DNA of 46,012 bases from Thiomicrorhabdus sp. (GTDB lineage Bacteria > Pseudomonadota > Gammaproteobacteria > Thiomicrospirales > Thiomicrospiraceae): contig JAKISK010000004.1 in assembly GCA_021648625.1 (NCBI GenBank), forward strand, positions 1 to 46,012. The letters are read 5' to 3'. Numbering within the stretch: the first letter of the stretch is position 1; the number at the start of each line of letters is the position of its first letter. The notes under the pieces were generated by a model, which ran no database searches, was not told where the DNA came from, and saw only the letters and a program-made list of their open reading frames with translations. Positions 37,269-46,012 of the stretch are shown here, piece by piece. Both the position numbers and the translations under genes were made by a program.

Positions 37269-39911
37269 CTAATCTACTTTATCCTCGTTGTCTTCTGGAT
37301 TCAAAGCATTTTCAGCTACGGACTCTACTCCAGTATTGTCTTCTTTTGCTAAAGGTTCGCCATCTTCACCAATGAGTTCGTCTTCTTCTTCAATATCCAC
37401 AACTGCCAACCCAACCACTTGCTCGCCTTTCGTAACATTGATTAACTTAACGCCTTGCGTATTACGACCGACAACCGATACTTCAGAAATACGCGTTCTC
37501 ACCAACGTGGCTTTATTGGTAATCAACACCATCTCTTGTTCTGGCACAACCGAAACTGCGGCAACAACATTGCCGTTTCGTTCAGAGGTTTTAATTGAGA
37601 TTACCCCTTGTCCACCACGATTAATCGTAGAATAATCTTCTACTCGCGTACACTTACCAAAACCGTTTTTCGTGGCCGTCAAGATCAGCGTATCGGGTTT
37701 GGCAACCTGCATGCTGATCACTTTAATATCACCACTCAGTTTCATGCCACGCACACCTCGTGCGGTACGACCCATAACGCGAACATCGCCCTCTTTAAAG
37801 CGAATGGCTTTACCAATGTTACTGAACAACATAATCTCTTGTTCGCCATCGGTCAAAGCAGTTCCAACCAATTCATCGTCGTCCAAGAGATCAACTGCAA
37901 TAATCCCGTTGGCACGTGGTCGAGAAAAGTCTTTTAATTTCACTCGTTTCACAATGGCATTGCGTGTTGCCATAAAGACAATACGCTCATCATCAAACTC
38001 ATCAACAGGGAGTACAGACGTAATGTGCTCGCCATCTTCCAGCGGTAACACATTCACAATTGGCTTACCACGACTGCCACGACTCGCCAATGGCAACTGC
38101 CATGTTTTTTGCCAATACAGTTTTCCTTTATTAGAGAAACACAGCAACATATCGTGCGTACTGGCAACAAACAGTTGCCCTACTTCATCTTCTTCTTTCA
38201 TCGCCGTTGCAGACTTACCACGTCCACCACGTTTTTGTGCTCGGTAATCGCTTAACGGTTGCGTTTTAATGTAACCATCTTGCGATAACGTCACAATACG
38301 ATCTTCTACGGCAATTAAATCTTCCGCATCTAAATCCTGATAAGAGTAATCAATTTCAGTACGACGTGCGTCGCCAAACGACTCAACGACCTCATGCAAT
38401 TCTTCTCTCACCACTTCGGTCAAGCGATCAGGGTTTCTTAAAATCTCTAAGTACTCGGTAATTTTTACAACTAAGCCTTTATATTCATCTAAAATTTTAT
38501 CTTGTTCTAACCCCGTTAAACGGTGTAAACGCATTTCGAGAATGGATTGTGCTTGAACGGGAGACAGTCTGTAAATTGCGCCATCTGCACCAAAACCTTC
38601 AGGGAGGTCTTCAGGGCGAACGTCCTTAAGTTCAACGCGTTCCAGCAGTTCAACCACCTTACCAACAGGCCAATCTCTCGCCAACATGCGTTCTTTTGCC
38701 ACCGCTGGGCTAGGCGATGCCTTAATTAACTCAATCATTTCATCAATATTATTGAGTGCAACCGCCAAACCTTCTAATGTATGTGCTTTTTCACGCGCTT
38801 TACGCAGCTCAAACACCGTGCGGCGTGTAACCACTTCACGACGATGCTTAACAAAGGCTTCAATAATCTGCTTTAGGTTCAACAGCTTTGGCTGACCATC
38901 AATCAGCGCCACCATATTGACCCCAAACACCGTTTGCATCGAGGTTTGTTTATAGAGGTTGTTAATCATCACTTCTGGCACTTCACCACGGCGAAGTTCA
39001 ATGACAATGCGCATTCCGTCTTTATCCGACTCATCGCGCAGTGCGGTAATGCCATCAATTTTTTTCTCTTTAATCAATTCTGCAATACGCTCAATCAAAC
39101 GCGCTTTGTTTACTTGATACGGCAACTCATCAACAATAACTTTGGATTTACCTGTCTTATCCGTTTCAATCGACGTTTTGGCTCTAATTTTTACACGACC
39201 ACGTCCTGTCTCATAGGCTTCACGAATACCCGACGCACCATTAATAATGCCGTGTGTTGGAAAGTCAGGCCCTGGGATATGCTCCATCAATCCCGACACA
39301 TCAATGCTGGGATCATCAATTAACGCTAAACACGCACTCACCGTCTCGGTTAAATTATGCGGCGGAATATTAGTTGCCATTCCAACCGCAATACCAGACG
39401 AACCGTTAATCAATAAATTGGGTACACGCGTGGGTAGAACAACAGGCTCTGACTCAGATCCATCGTAGTTCTCTGCAAAATTAACCGTCTCTTTATCCAA
39501 GTCAGCAAGCAGGTGGTGGGCAATTTTAGACATTCTAATTTCGGTATAACGCATCGCCGCAGGCGAATCGCCATCGACCGAACCAAAATTACCCTGCCCA
39601 TCCACCAACATATAACGTAATGAAAATGGCTGTGCCATTCGAACAATCGTGTCATAAACCGCCGTATCGCCATGCGGGTGATACTTACCAATCACATCCC
39701 CAACAATACGAGCCGATTTTTTATAAGGCTTGTTAAAATCATTGTTTAAAACATTCATCGCATACAACACACGGCGATGAACCGGTTTTAAACCGTCTCT
39801 TACATCAGGAAGTGCTCGACCCACAATAACGCTCATCGCATAACTGAGGTACGAATGCTCCATTTCATCTTCTAACGCAATAGGAATAATTTCACGTGCA
39901 AATTCAGACAT
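37269..39911 (-). CDS. gyrA: DNA gyrase subunit A
   Basis: 880 residues. Breaks and rejoins DNA during negative supercoiling. The catalytic tyrosine is Y122 ([12 protein letters not shown]). The quinolone region is HGDTAVYD with Thr83 where E. coli has Ser, and Asp87 is kept. The GyrA box QKRGGRGKS in the C-terminal beta-pinwheel separates it from ParC. The acidic tail (EDNEDKVD) is typical. Leads the gyrA-serC-pheA block. Confidence 0.98.
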   Translation of the reverse strand: MSEFAREIIPIALEDEMEHSYLSYAMSVIVGRALPDVRDGLKPVHRRVLYAMNVLNNDFNKPYKKSARIVGDVIGKYHPHGDTAVYDTIVRMAQPFSLRYMLVDGQGNFGSVDGDSPAAMRYTEIRMSKIAHHLLADLDKETVNFAENYDGSESEPVVLPTRVPNLLINGSSGIAVGMATNIPPHNLTETVSACLALIDDPSIDVSGLMEHIPGPDFPTHGIINGASGIREAYETGRGRVKIRAKTSIETDKTGKSKVIVDELPYQVNKARLIERIAELIKEKKIDGITALRDESDKDGMRIVIELRRGEVPEVMINNLYKQTSMQTVFGVNMVALIDGQPKLLNLKQIIEAFVKHRREVVTRRTVFELRKAREKAHTLEGLAVALNNIDEMIELIKASPSPAVAKERMLARDWPVGKVVELLERVELKDVRPEDLPEGFGADGAIYRLSPVQAQSILEMRLHRLTGLEQDKILDEYKGLVVKITEYLEILRNPDRLTEVVREELHEVVESFGDARRTEIDYSYQDLDAEDLIAVEDRIVTLSQDGYIKTQPLSDYRAQKRGGRGKSATAMKEEDEVGQLFVASTHDMLLCFSNKGKLYWQKTWQLPLASRGSRGKPIVNVLPLEDGEHITSVLPVDEFDDERIVFMATRNAIVKRVKLKDFSRPRANGIIAVDLLDDDELVGTALTDGEQEIMLFSNIGKAIRFKEGDVRVMGRTARGVRGMKLSGDIKVISMQVAKPDTLILTATKNGFGKCTRVEDYSTINRGGQGVISIKTSERNGNVVAAVSVVPEQEMVLITNKATLVRTRISEVSVVGRNTQGVKLINVTKGEQVVGLAVVDIEEEDELIGEDGEPLAKEDNTGVESVAENALNPEDNEDKVD

Positions 39912-40226
39912 TGATCATCCAGTTTATTTAAATTAAATACTCAAGCCCCAAATTATAACCCAAATACACGCCTTAAAGCGACAATAATCACCCCCCTTTC
40001 CTCCTGACGAGAATAGGTTTAAATCGCTTGGTAAGGCTTATTTTGAAAGGCACTGTTTTTGAATGCCGCAAAAGGAATGGTATAACGTGGTGAAGTTAAA
40101 AAAATCAACCTAAAATTCGTAACGTCAATGTGGACAGCAGGGCTTAAAATATTGGTTTAGCACGGGAAGCTACGGATTAAGGATTAAGCCATCGAATCGA
40201 CTAGAAATAGCCGATCACAAGAGGTA
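39912..40226. other. Intergenic region between gyrA and the VanZ-like gene
   Basis: 315 bp without a gene. A minus-strand TATAAT (39952-39957) 41 bp upstream of gyrA is a plausible -10, but no good -35 sits at 16-18 bp. Bases 40115-40140 (ATTCGTAACGTCAATGTGGACAGCAG, here split as ATTCGTAACGTCAA and TGTGGACAGCAG) resemble 42128-42154. A C6 tract lies at about 39990. Confidence 0.45.
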
Positions 40227-40604
40227 TCACGTCAAAGAAAATACCTTACGACACCAAAAACCAACCAAGGCTCCAAATAAAACACCCAGCGCATTCACCA
40301 AAAAATCCAACCACTCAGCATAACGGTTCATATAAGGTTGAATCAACTCAATCGCCCCACCCCATGCAATAAACACCAACATCAACACCCACCAAAACTT
40401 TGGCTTACGCAGTGCCACAAAAAAGAATAATCCCGCATACGCCACAAAGTGATGCAACTTATCACTGCCCGCCACCTCTGGCAGTTCACCCAGCGGCAAC
40501 AACGATAAAAAAGAGATCACAAACAAAATAAACAGGGTTAGCCAAATCCAATACGGCCGAACAACATGCTCATAACAAGCATTAAAAAACAGATTAAAAC
40601 GCAT
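40227..40604 (-). CDS. VanZ-like membrane protein
   Basis: 125 residues from the ATG at 40604, which has GGAG 6 nt upstream; a GTG at 40616 is the alternative. Four membrane helices, with GSDKLHHFVAYAGLFFFVAL and YAEWLDFLVNALGVLFGALVG matching the VanZ-like family. VanZ gives low-level teicoplanin resistance in enterococci, but most relatives have unknown roles. It faces away from the MITE upstream. Stand-alone. Confidence 0.82.
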   Translation of the reverse strand: MRFNLFFNACYEHVVRPYWIWLTLFILFVISFLSLLPLGELPEVAGSDKLHHFVAYAGLFFFVALRKPKFWWVLMLVFIAWGGAIELIQPYMNRYAEWLDFLVNALGVLFGALVGFWCRKVFSLT

Positions 40605-40678
40605 AAACAGCTCCACTCATAAAAAAGGGACTCAACAACAAAGCCCCGTAGAATACCTGAAATAAAAAACACTGTAGT

Positions 40679-40826
40679 GAGACCAGTGCACGAAAGGATG
40701 CACGGATGAAAAAGGCTAAAATATGCCTGACTTTCGTTGAAAACCTTGCAAATAGCTGGCTATTTCGCCTCAATCAGTCAAATTTTATCACTTTTTTCTC
40801 TCGCGCCCCTTTCGTGCAAAGGTCTC
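40679..40826. mobile_element. 148-bp palindromic MITE
   Basis: The ends are GAGACCAGTGCACGAAAGG and CCTTTCGTGCAAAGGTCTC, an inverted repeat with two mismatches, and the arms keep partial complementarity to a central hairpin AAATAGC-TG-GCTATTT. No coding capacity. Its right end lies 16 bp upstream of the BFD-type gene. A related truncated copy lies at 31463-31565. No clear target duplication is visible. IS5-group origin is inferred from the GAGACC ends. Confidence 0.8.
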
Positions 40827-40842
40827 ATGGTAAAATTGGAAG

Positions 40843-41097
40843 ATGAACCAAGAATCACTACAGAAAGCTCTCGATCAGCTTCCAGATCACCTAAAACGAA
40901 ACCTAAGCCAAAACCTATGCGTCTGCAATGACGTGCCCAAGCTCACCATTATTAATGCCATTCTAAACGGCGCACACACCTTAGAAGCGATAAAAGCCCA
41001 AACCTACGCCAGCGAAGGCAACGAGTGCTGTAAACAACAAATAGAACGACTTCTGGAATATCTTATTCCAGAAGAAGCGAATTCAGATTTCAACTAA
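40843..41097 (+). CDS. BFD-like [2Fe-2S] domain protein
   Basis: 84 residues. The BFD pattern is clear: CVCNDVPKLTIINAIL, then NECCKQQIERLLEYL, giving C-x-C and C-C ligands for a [2Fe-2S] cluster as in bacterioferritin-associated ferredoxin and nitrite reductase. No bacterioferritin gene is in the window. The ATG has GGAAG too close to be ideal. The MITE end sits 16 bp upstream, so the element may supply or replace the promoter. Confidence 0.85.
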   Translation: MNQESLQKALDQLPDHLKRNLSQNLCVCNDVPKLTIINAILNGAHTLEAIKAQTYASEGNECCKQQIERLLEYLIPEEANSDFN

Positions 41098-41108
41098 GAT
41101 ATTCGGGG

Positions 41109-41927
41109 CTATTTTTGAATAAAAATTTCAGTACGACGATTTTTAACTCGCCCTTCAAACGTTGCGTTAGAAACCATAGGCTGGCTTGAGCCATGTCCAT
41201 AAACGCTTATTCTTTGAGCAGAAACCCCCGATTTAACGAGCCATTCTTTCGCATTCGATGCGCGTTTGGCTGATAATTTTTGATTTGCATCCCCTGACCC
41301 CGACGTATCTGTATGTCCATGCAGACTAATCCTAATGTCTGGGTAAGCATTCGCAATTTGAAAAACAGCATCCATGATTGCTTTTTCTTTTAGGCTCATC
41401 ATCGATTTATCTGCACGATAATGAAGTGTACCCGCGTGGTAAGCGTTACCTGGAACAAGCTTGTCCTCACTCAAAAGATGAACTATATTCCCTTGCAAAA
41501 CGCCTTCTGGAATAGTTAAATCTAATTTTATGGATGCTGGAACGCTACCGCTAACAACTTCGTTAGCATCGTTGCCCGAGAGCAAGGCACTGCTCGCTAC
41601 CGCTTTATTCACAGCATTCAATACGGCTTCCTGCTCAACTCCCGTTATACTTTTAACCGCAGAGTTCGCTGTATCGACCACATTATCAACCGTACTTTCA
41701 CCCCCCCCTGCTACAAATTCAGCCGTATTTTCAGCTTGCTTGTTTAACGCATCCAATGAGTTTTTAGCTATGTCTTTAGATTCATTGATTGCCTCGTCTG
41801 CCGAAGGCAACCCTGTCTCTACAGAATCATTTGAACAGTCTTTAATTACAAAAATTAAAACAAGAATCATTAAAATCAATAAAAACCAAAACAGAATATT
41901 TTTTTGCTTTTTTTCACTGCTCATCAT
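41109..41927 (-). CDS. OmpA-family envelope protein
   Basis: 272 residues (271 if the second ATG, better spaced from GAGGA, is used). One N-terminal membrane helix (NILFWFLLILMILVLIFVI), a long acidic linker rich in Ala/Asn/Val, then an OmpA C-terminal peptidoglycan-binding domain: IRISLHGHTDTSGS, NQKLSAKRASNAKEWL, ISVYGHGSSQP, GRVKNRRTEIFIQ. Probably an inner-membrane-anchored protein binding the cell wall, since the helix is uncleaved. The linker contains a G8 run (41701-41708). It converges on the BFD gene with only 11 bp between stops. Confidence 0.88.
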   Translation of the reverse strand: MMSSEKKQKNILFWFLLILMILVLIFVIKDCSNDSVETGLPSADEAINESKDIAKNSLDALNKQAENTAEFVAGGGESTVDNVVDTANSAVKSITGVEQEAVLNAVNKAVASSALLSGNDANEVVSGSVPASIKLDLTIPEGVLQGNIVHLLSEDKLVPGNAYHAGTLHYRADKSMMSLKEKAIMDAVFQIANAYPDIRISLHGHTDTSGSGDANQKLSAKRASNAKEWLVKSGVSAQRISVYGHGSSQPMVSNATFEGRVKNRRTEIFIQK

Positions 41928-42240
41928 ACATTCCTCAATTTTTTTAAAATATTATTGTCACTTAACCATACAAAAGGCTTAATCTATAAGCATTTAATAA
42001 TAACGTCAAACGAACAAAAACCAAAGGTGTTTTTAAGTAAAAAGACACCTTGAGCAGGTAAAATGACGGTATTTTTTATTTGAGATATTTTATTTTTCGA
42101 TCAAGTTATAATCCATATTTACGCCTGAATCCGTAACTTAAATGTAGATAGCAGAATTTAACAGAGCCTTGATATCGTCATACTTTGGCGATAATTGCAC
42201 TCTTTAAGCCTCTAACGCCACTTTCAGTCTCTACTACGAG
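41928..42240. other. Intergenic region with a hairpin and a short repeat
   Basis: 313 bp. An inverted repeat AAGGTGT (42024-42030)/ACACCTT (42045-42051) with an A/T-rich stem could terminate leftward transcripts, but the T-run is poor. Bases 42128-42154 resemble 40115-40140. No open frame with recognisable content. Confidence 0.4.
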
Positions 42241-42999
42241 TTATACTTTAGATTTAGCAAAATTGATTGCTTTATCTACCGGCTCAAACAAGGGCGTTGA
42301 TTCTGGCTTTACTCCATCAAGAGCGTGACTTGCATTGTAGTCAATTGTTTTAATCGCTGTTTTTAAAAGCAAACTTAGCATATCATCTTGCCTTTCACCA
42401 AGTTTGTCGATTTGTTGTTTAAAGCTTTGATAAGAACGGGTAACAGCCTCTTTATGCGCGTACTCTTGCCTAAGTCTTTGATACTCATTCCTTCTTCGAG
42501 AAGTAAATATAGCGAACCAAACAGCAGGAATAACAATCGGCGAAGCTTGTAAAAAATTATAAATAAGTGCCTCTAAACCTATCTCTCCTTTTACTGCATA
42601 AACAAACCCAAACGCACCAACTACAATAAGAACAACTAACGAGAGGTAAAATAGCCCTGTAAATATTTTAATCGGTTTATCACACTCTTCTTTTAAGCTG
42701 TTATAAGCAGTAGCCAAGCCTGCATTTGTAGCACTAGAAAGTAAGTTTTAGTTAGCTCCTTAATGGTTGCTTTTTGTGTTGAGTCATATTTAATAATTTC
42801 TTTATTATAATTTTCGAGCTCTTGTTTTAAACCACCAATCAAAGCTTGAATTCAAGCCGTCCCCTTTTTCATACCTTTTTTCTTTTCATTGTTTGCTTCG
42901 GTTGTGCTGGTAACGTAGTTGAGAAATCCACTTGGTAAACAATTAGGATCGGTGTTTGTCAAGATAGTTGTCACTCTTTGCTTATAATTTAACCAGTTC
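42241..42999 (-). pseudogene. Broken gene for a coiled-coil, two-helix membrane protein
   Basis: The open C-terminal part (42241-42717, TTG start) has two membrane helices (FYLSLVVLIVVGAFGFVYA and ASPIVIPAVWFAIF), then RRRNEYQRLRQEYAHKEAV and a coiled-coil tail. Upstream, in another frame, runs GGLKQELENYNKEIIKY then KATIKELTKTY, which would join SSATNAGLATAYNSL after a 1-base frameshift near 42740. Before that is a TGA in the same frame, at an AAGGGGACGGCTTGA junction beside a 14-bp palindrome (42844-42857), and then CLPSGFLNYVTSTTEANN. I do not recognise the protein. It may be a third component of the adjacent ATPase/HNH locus; decay matches that locus. Confidence 0.55.
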
Positions 43000-43005
43000 T
43001 ATTCA

Positions 43006-43114
43006 GAGCCTCTTGCAAAACTATTTCATAACAACCAAAATCAATAACTTACATGTCTAATATTGCTGTAAGTTATTGATATTTTCCACATGCTTAGAGT
43101 TTTGCAAGAGGCTC
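43006..43114. mobile_element. 109-bp MITE with TTCA target duplication
   Basis: Perfect 17-bp terminal inverted repeats GAGCCTCTTGCAAAACT, a second inner inverted repeat ATCAATAACTTACA (43040-43053) with TGTAAGTTATTGAT (43067-43080), and identical 4-bp flanks TTCA (43002-43005 and 43115-43118). No coding capacity; the ends resemble IS5-group elements. It is inserted at the 3' end of the HNH gene and replaces its stop codon. Confidence 0.92.
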
Positions 43115-44152
43115 TTCAGTAACAAATACTCCTTTTTCCTGACATGCCTTTAAAAAGATGACTCGTAAAAAGTTCTTTTCAGAATAAGGACTTCTCTCAT
43201 GTTGCCTTATTTTAACTTTTAAATAATCACTCTTACTCATATCAAAGTCAGGAGCCTCAACTATAACGTTATTTATCCATTCCTTCCCATCAGCACCGCA
43301 AAGTAAAGATTTATATCGTGTATCAATACCAAAGAGCTCTTGCCAAGTATCGATTTTTTCTTGCTCTGTTGCTGATAGGGTTAAATCAATATCAGCAGGC
43401 TGTAAATTTTGAATATCATTTGAAGAAAGACTTATTTGGATTTCAATTTTTTCTGAACTTGCATAAGGATAAAAAGTTTGTCTTCTATTATCAGAAGAAT
43501 CAAAAATCGGATTTTTAACACCTTTATTGCCACTGTTACATTTATGGCACATAGGAATTAGATTTTTAAAGTTGATCGAGTTAAAAGGATATTTACTTTT
43601 TGGCAAATAATGATCGTAGGCATCTCTTGTGTTTGAATGTTCACCATCCAATGAAAAAATACCACAAAACGGGCAAATACCTTTGTCATTAATTTTTACA
43701 AAATCAGTGTAATGAGTGGAAATGTTTTTTAAGCCAATTTTATTTTGGGAATAAAGCTTGTCGTAGATAGATTTTATCTCTTTAGATAAATTTTTATTAA
43801 TAGTAGTCAAATCACTGTATAAAGCAGGCTTATATTTTCCATTACAGAGATCTTCAATTCTATTGTTGACTTTATACCAGTAGGATAATTTACATCTTTG
43901 CCTGCAAGAAAGTAATTTACAAAGATTAAATATTGTTTTTACGCTTCCGACAAAGTCCTTACCGTATTCAGGGCTTCCATCAGATAAATATAAATAATTA
44001 AAGATTTCTTTTAATTCTGGTTTTTTATCAAATAAAGAAATATCAAATTCACCCAAAGTGTGTGCCTTTATCCAGATTTCATAAAAGATGTAATCCATAT
44101 ACCTATGCATTTCTTCTAAATCATGAGGGATATATTGATAGGAAAACAGCAC
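43094..44152 (-). CDS. HNH endonuclease, partner of the truncated ATPase
   Basis: 352 residues, GTG start immediately after the ATPase stop with GGAG 6 nt upstream (coupled translation). The HNH fold has ICPFCG (C160, C163), YDHYLPKSKYP (D180-H181), LIPMCHKCNSGNKG (C202, C205), zinc and metal sites of an intact HNH. The arrangement ATPase plus HNH resembles Septu (PtuA-PtuB) and restriction-associated ATPase/HNH pairs; which one cannot be decided. The last six residues EPLAKL come from the MITE. Removing the MITE gives VTE then TAG; the same frame stays open for 47 more codons after that TAG, so the ancestral protein may have been longer. Confidence 0.8.
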   Translation of the reverse strand: MLFSYQYIPHDLEEMHRYMDYIFYEIWIKAHTLGEFDISLFDKKPELKEIFNYLYLSDGSPEYGKDFVGSVKTIFNLCKLLSCRQRCKLSYWYKVNNRIEDLCNGKYKPALYSDLTTINKNLSKEIKSIYDKLYSQNKIGLKNISTHYTDFVKINDKGICPFCGIFSLDGEHSNTRDAYDHYLPKSKYPFNSINFKNLIPMCHKCNSGNKGVKNPIFDSSDNRRQTFYPYASSEKIEIQISLSSNDIQNLQPADIDLTLSATEQEKIDTWQELFGIDTRYKSLLCGADGKEWINNVIVEAPDFDMSKSDYLKVKIRQHERSPYSEKNFLRVIFLKACQEKGVFVTEEPLAKL

Positions 44153-45502
44153 CTATGTCTCCTCTTGCGTATCAAATAATAGTTTTAATAAAAGGATTTT
44201 CTCCATAGAGTCGCCTATGTCATTTTCAACTTCCTTAATAAGTCTTTCAACATCTTCTCCCTCGTCAAAACGCTTTCTAAACTCTCTAAGTTTACTGTGG
44301 GAAAAATCACCAATGGTATCGGTTTTATCAAACACCTTCATAGTGATCTTGCTTGCCGAGGCTCCAAAAGTATTAAAGTCAGGTCTCTCACAGATAACCG
44401 TATTATGGTCATCTTTTTTAAATATCAAAACATTTTCTCGGTATGAATCGGATACGATAAATGGCGAATGTGATGTAATTAATATTTCTGGAAGTCTATT
44501 CGTTCCTTCAAAGCACTTTCTAAGAGTCGAAATATATTTTGCTCGCCAGCTAGGATTGAAATGCGTTTCAGGCTCATCTAGCAAAAAGAGGGATTCCGTA
44601 TTTTTGTATAATAGAGCCAAGCCGATCGTATGTAAAAATTGATGTTCACCATCAGAGAGACTTTTACTTAACACTTTAATGTCATTTTTTTGAATCCAAA
44701 AATCTTTAAACTTAAAGACTCGTTCCTCCCAAGGCACCGTTGATATTCTTCCCTTGGCATATAGACTGTTAGATTGGTAAATTTTATCTTTTAAGCTTTG
44801 TTCATGTTGGTATTGATTAAGCAATATAAGATTTTGAAAGAGTTGAAATAAAGCCAACGCACTTGGTTTATTTTTTTCGTCAGTAAAATAAAAATTGAAT
44901 GCTTCTTTTAATGACTTATCGAGGTGAAAATCAAGGATCAACTCCTGAGTCTGCTCATTTTCATAGTGTAGTGTTGAACAAGCTACAAGTTTATCTATCT
45001 GGTTTTTTAAGCCTGTTGTCAATTCAACTGAATCGTTATCATCAGCACTGTTTTGATACTCTTCGCTCATCTCCTCAAAGTGATGTTTTTTAATAATGAT
45101 TCTAAATTGTTTAACACTCTCTATTCCAAGATCTTCTTTAAAAATAGTAACCGCTTTTTCGTCAGAAAAAATAAAGTTGCACAAAAAGATTGCCTGAGAA
45201 AATGTATCATCCAAATATACCAGCCCAGATTCGGGTGCAGAGTAGTTTATATCATTAGTTAAATAGCTTAAATATTCATCATATTGAATAAACCGCATCT
45301 TAAAAAAGGGCAAGCTAAGAATCTCATTTTCGCCAGAAGAGTAGCCTATTACAGAGTGAGGTAATACCGCTTTAAGTTCTTGTTGAGATTGTGAAGGGAT
45401 TCCATTTTTGGTAATTTCAGCAGGCTTAAACGCTTCTTTTTTGATGCTAATATAAGCATTGTCAGGCTCTTCTCCGACCTTGTGAGTGAAAAAAGATGCC
45501 AA
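44153..45502 (-). pseudogene. AAA/ABC-type ATPase, N-terminus removed by an insertion sequence
   Basis: 449 codons remain, from a TTG at 45502 to a TAG touching the HNH start. Retained: VIGYSSGENEILSLPFF (51-67), the ABC signature-like LSDGEHQFLH (282-291), Walker B SLFLLDEPETHFNPSW (304-319) and the switch LITSHSPF (341-348). Missing is the N-terminal Walker A (GxNGxGKS) region, normally about 100 residues further upstream; the frame hits a stop at 45506-45508 where the ISL3 element begins. The GYSSGENEILSLPF block recalls a family of restriction-associated ATPases (from memory TIGR04435). Without the P-loop it cannot bind ATP normally, so the system is probably dead here. Confidence 0.78.
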
Positions 45503-46012
45503 TTTTCATGTAATCTGTTGATATATAAAGTCTCTCACCACTTTATATAGGACAGCACATGAGTATCGACATCTCGAAGAATATTTTGGGTCTCAATGGA
45601 CAGCGTGTCAAGGAAATTAAAAAAGAAGAACAACAGATCGTTATTCACTGCAGTCGGGACAAGCGTAGGTGTGCCATAGACCCCGTTACAGGCAAGAAAG
45701 GAACCATTAACCGCTATGTCCGCCGAAAAGTTAGAGACATGCCACTCTTTGGTTATCCTTGCATCATCGACATTGAGCTAGCACAAGTCTTTATCAGCAA
45801 AAATGAGCGACGCATGGAATCTTGCGAGTTCGTCGACAAAGGATGCGGCTTCACTCACCGCTTTTGCCATATGATCAGTGGCTTGTGTCGCCATATGAGC
45901 ATTCAGGCCGTCGCTAGGCATTTGGGGATCCGCTGGGAAACCGTAAAAAATATCGACCGGACTTATCTAGAAAAAACACTTCCAGCACAGGATCCTACCC
46001 AGCTTACAGATC
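45503..46012 (+). mobile_element. ISL3-type insertion sequence, left part (runs off the window)
   Basis: The left end lies near 45503, where the ATPase reading frame breaks. The 5' leader contains a perfect inverted repeat ATATAAAGT (45523-45531)/ACTTTATAT (45540-45548) just before the transposase ATG, which may limit read-through. Terminal repeats and target duplication cannot be checked because the right end is outside. Confidence 0.65.
45559..46012 (+). CDS. ISL3-family transposase (partial, 3' end outside)
   Basis: 151 codons from ATG at 45559 with no stop before the window end. MSIDISKNILGLNGQRV, a Cys cluster (CSRDKRRCAIDP), RRKVRDMPLFGYPCIIDIEL, a second Cys/His cluster (CEFVDKGCGFTHRFC) and a helix-turn-helix (QAVARHLGIRWETVKNID) match the N-terminal zinc-finger and HTH part of ISL3 transposases. 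The DDE catalytic residues would lie beyond the window. Start chosen for the GGACAG upstream. Confidence 0.75.
   Translation, partial: MSIDISKNILGLNGQRVKEIKKEEQQIVIHCSRDKRRCAIDPVTGKKGTINRYVRRKVRDMPLFGYPCIIDIELAQVFISKNERRMESCEFVDKGCGFTHRFCHMISGLCRHMSIQAVARHLGIRWETVKNIDRTYLEKTLPAQDPTQLTD

Noticed and set aside
37672-38247. 191-codon plus frame inside gyrA
   Set aside because: Shadow frame with Ser/Arg-rich text; gyrA on the other strand is certain.
42844-42857. 14-bp palindrome GCTTGAATTCAAGC as a mobile element end
   Set aside because: Single short palindrome in decayed sequence; no second end or duplication visible.

Overview
The window looks like a chromosomal segment of a moderately AT-rich gammaproteobacterium. 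It carries several conserved gammaproteobacterial blocks: mfd-csiV, rpsF-rpsR-(DUF2232)-rplI-dnaB-alr, and gyrA-serC-pheA-hisC-tyrA-aroA-cmk-rpsA-ihfB-lapA-pyrF. A stand-alone sulfide:quinone oxidoreductase (11109-12428) suggests a sulfur oxidiser, perhaps of the Thiomicrospira/Hydrogenovibrio type; that genus-level guess is inference. All identifications are from reading sequence motifs; no database search was run. No tRNA or rRNA gene was seen.

Layout. 1-6503: mutS, then an accessory stretch with a decayed fragment that reads like the start of a type I-F cas2-3 gene fused to a piece of I-F-like CRISPR repeat, a vapB antitoxin with a frameshifted vapC, a SIR2-TPR protein with seven near-identical 105-bp repeats, and a Phd/ParE-type toxin-antitoxin pair. 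6883-12428: mfd, csiV and, convergent to them, the sulfide:quinone oxidoreductase. 12578-21779: leftward housekeeping genes (dbpA-like helicase, DUF3010, glnS, ychJ, a MATE exporter, a small membrane protein, ADP-ribose diphosphatase, alr, dnaB). 21980-28318: ribosomal protein genes, pyrF, lapA, ihfB, rpsA, cmk. 28418-31436: an AT-rich two-gene cassette, a NACHT-type NTPase followed by a RelA/SpoT-like alarmone synthetase, inserted between cmk and aroA where the conserved order would have them adjacent. 31628-39911: aroA, tyrA, hisC, pheA, serC, gyrA, all leftward. 40227-46012: VanZ-like protein, a BFD-type [2Fe-2S] protein, an OmpA-like protein, then a degraded defence-like locus (broken membrane-protein gene, HNH nuclease, N-terminally truncated AAA/ABC ATPase) disrupted by a 109-bp MITE and an ISL3-type insertion sequence that runs off the right edge.

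How the parts relate. The core genes serve replication (dnaB, gyrA), repair (mutS, mfd), translation (rpsA, rpsF, rpsR, rplI, glnS) and amino acid/pyrimidine synthesis (serC to aroA, pyrF). The accessory genes are mostly candidates for phage defence or toxin-antitoxin function. The best candidate for an undescribed system is the NACHT-RelA/SpoT pair: a tightly coupled STAND-like sensor and a nucleotide pyrophosphokinase-like effector. A second recurring theme is small palindromic mobile elements: the same MITE end lies just upstream of both the NACHT gene and the BFD gene. Long G/C homopolymers (8-12 bases) are also unusually common, including a C12 run inside the start of csiV.
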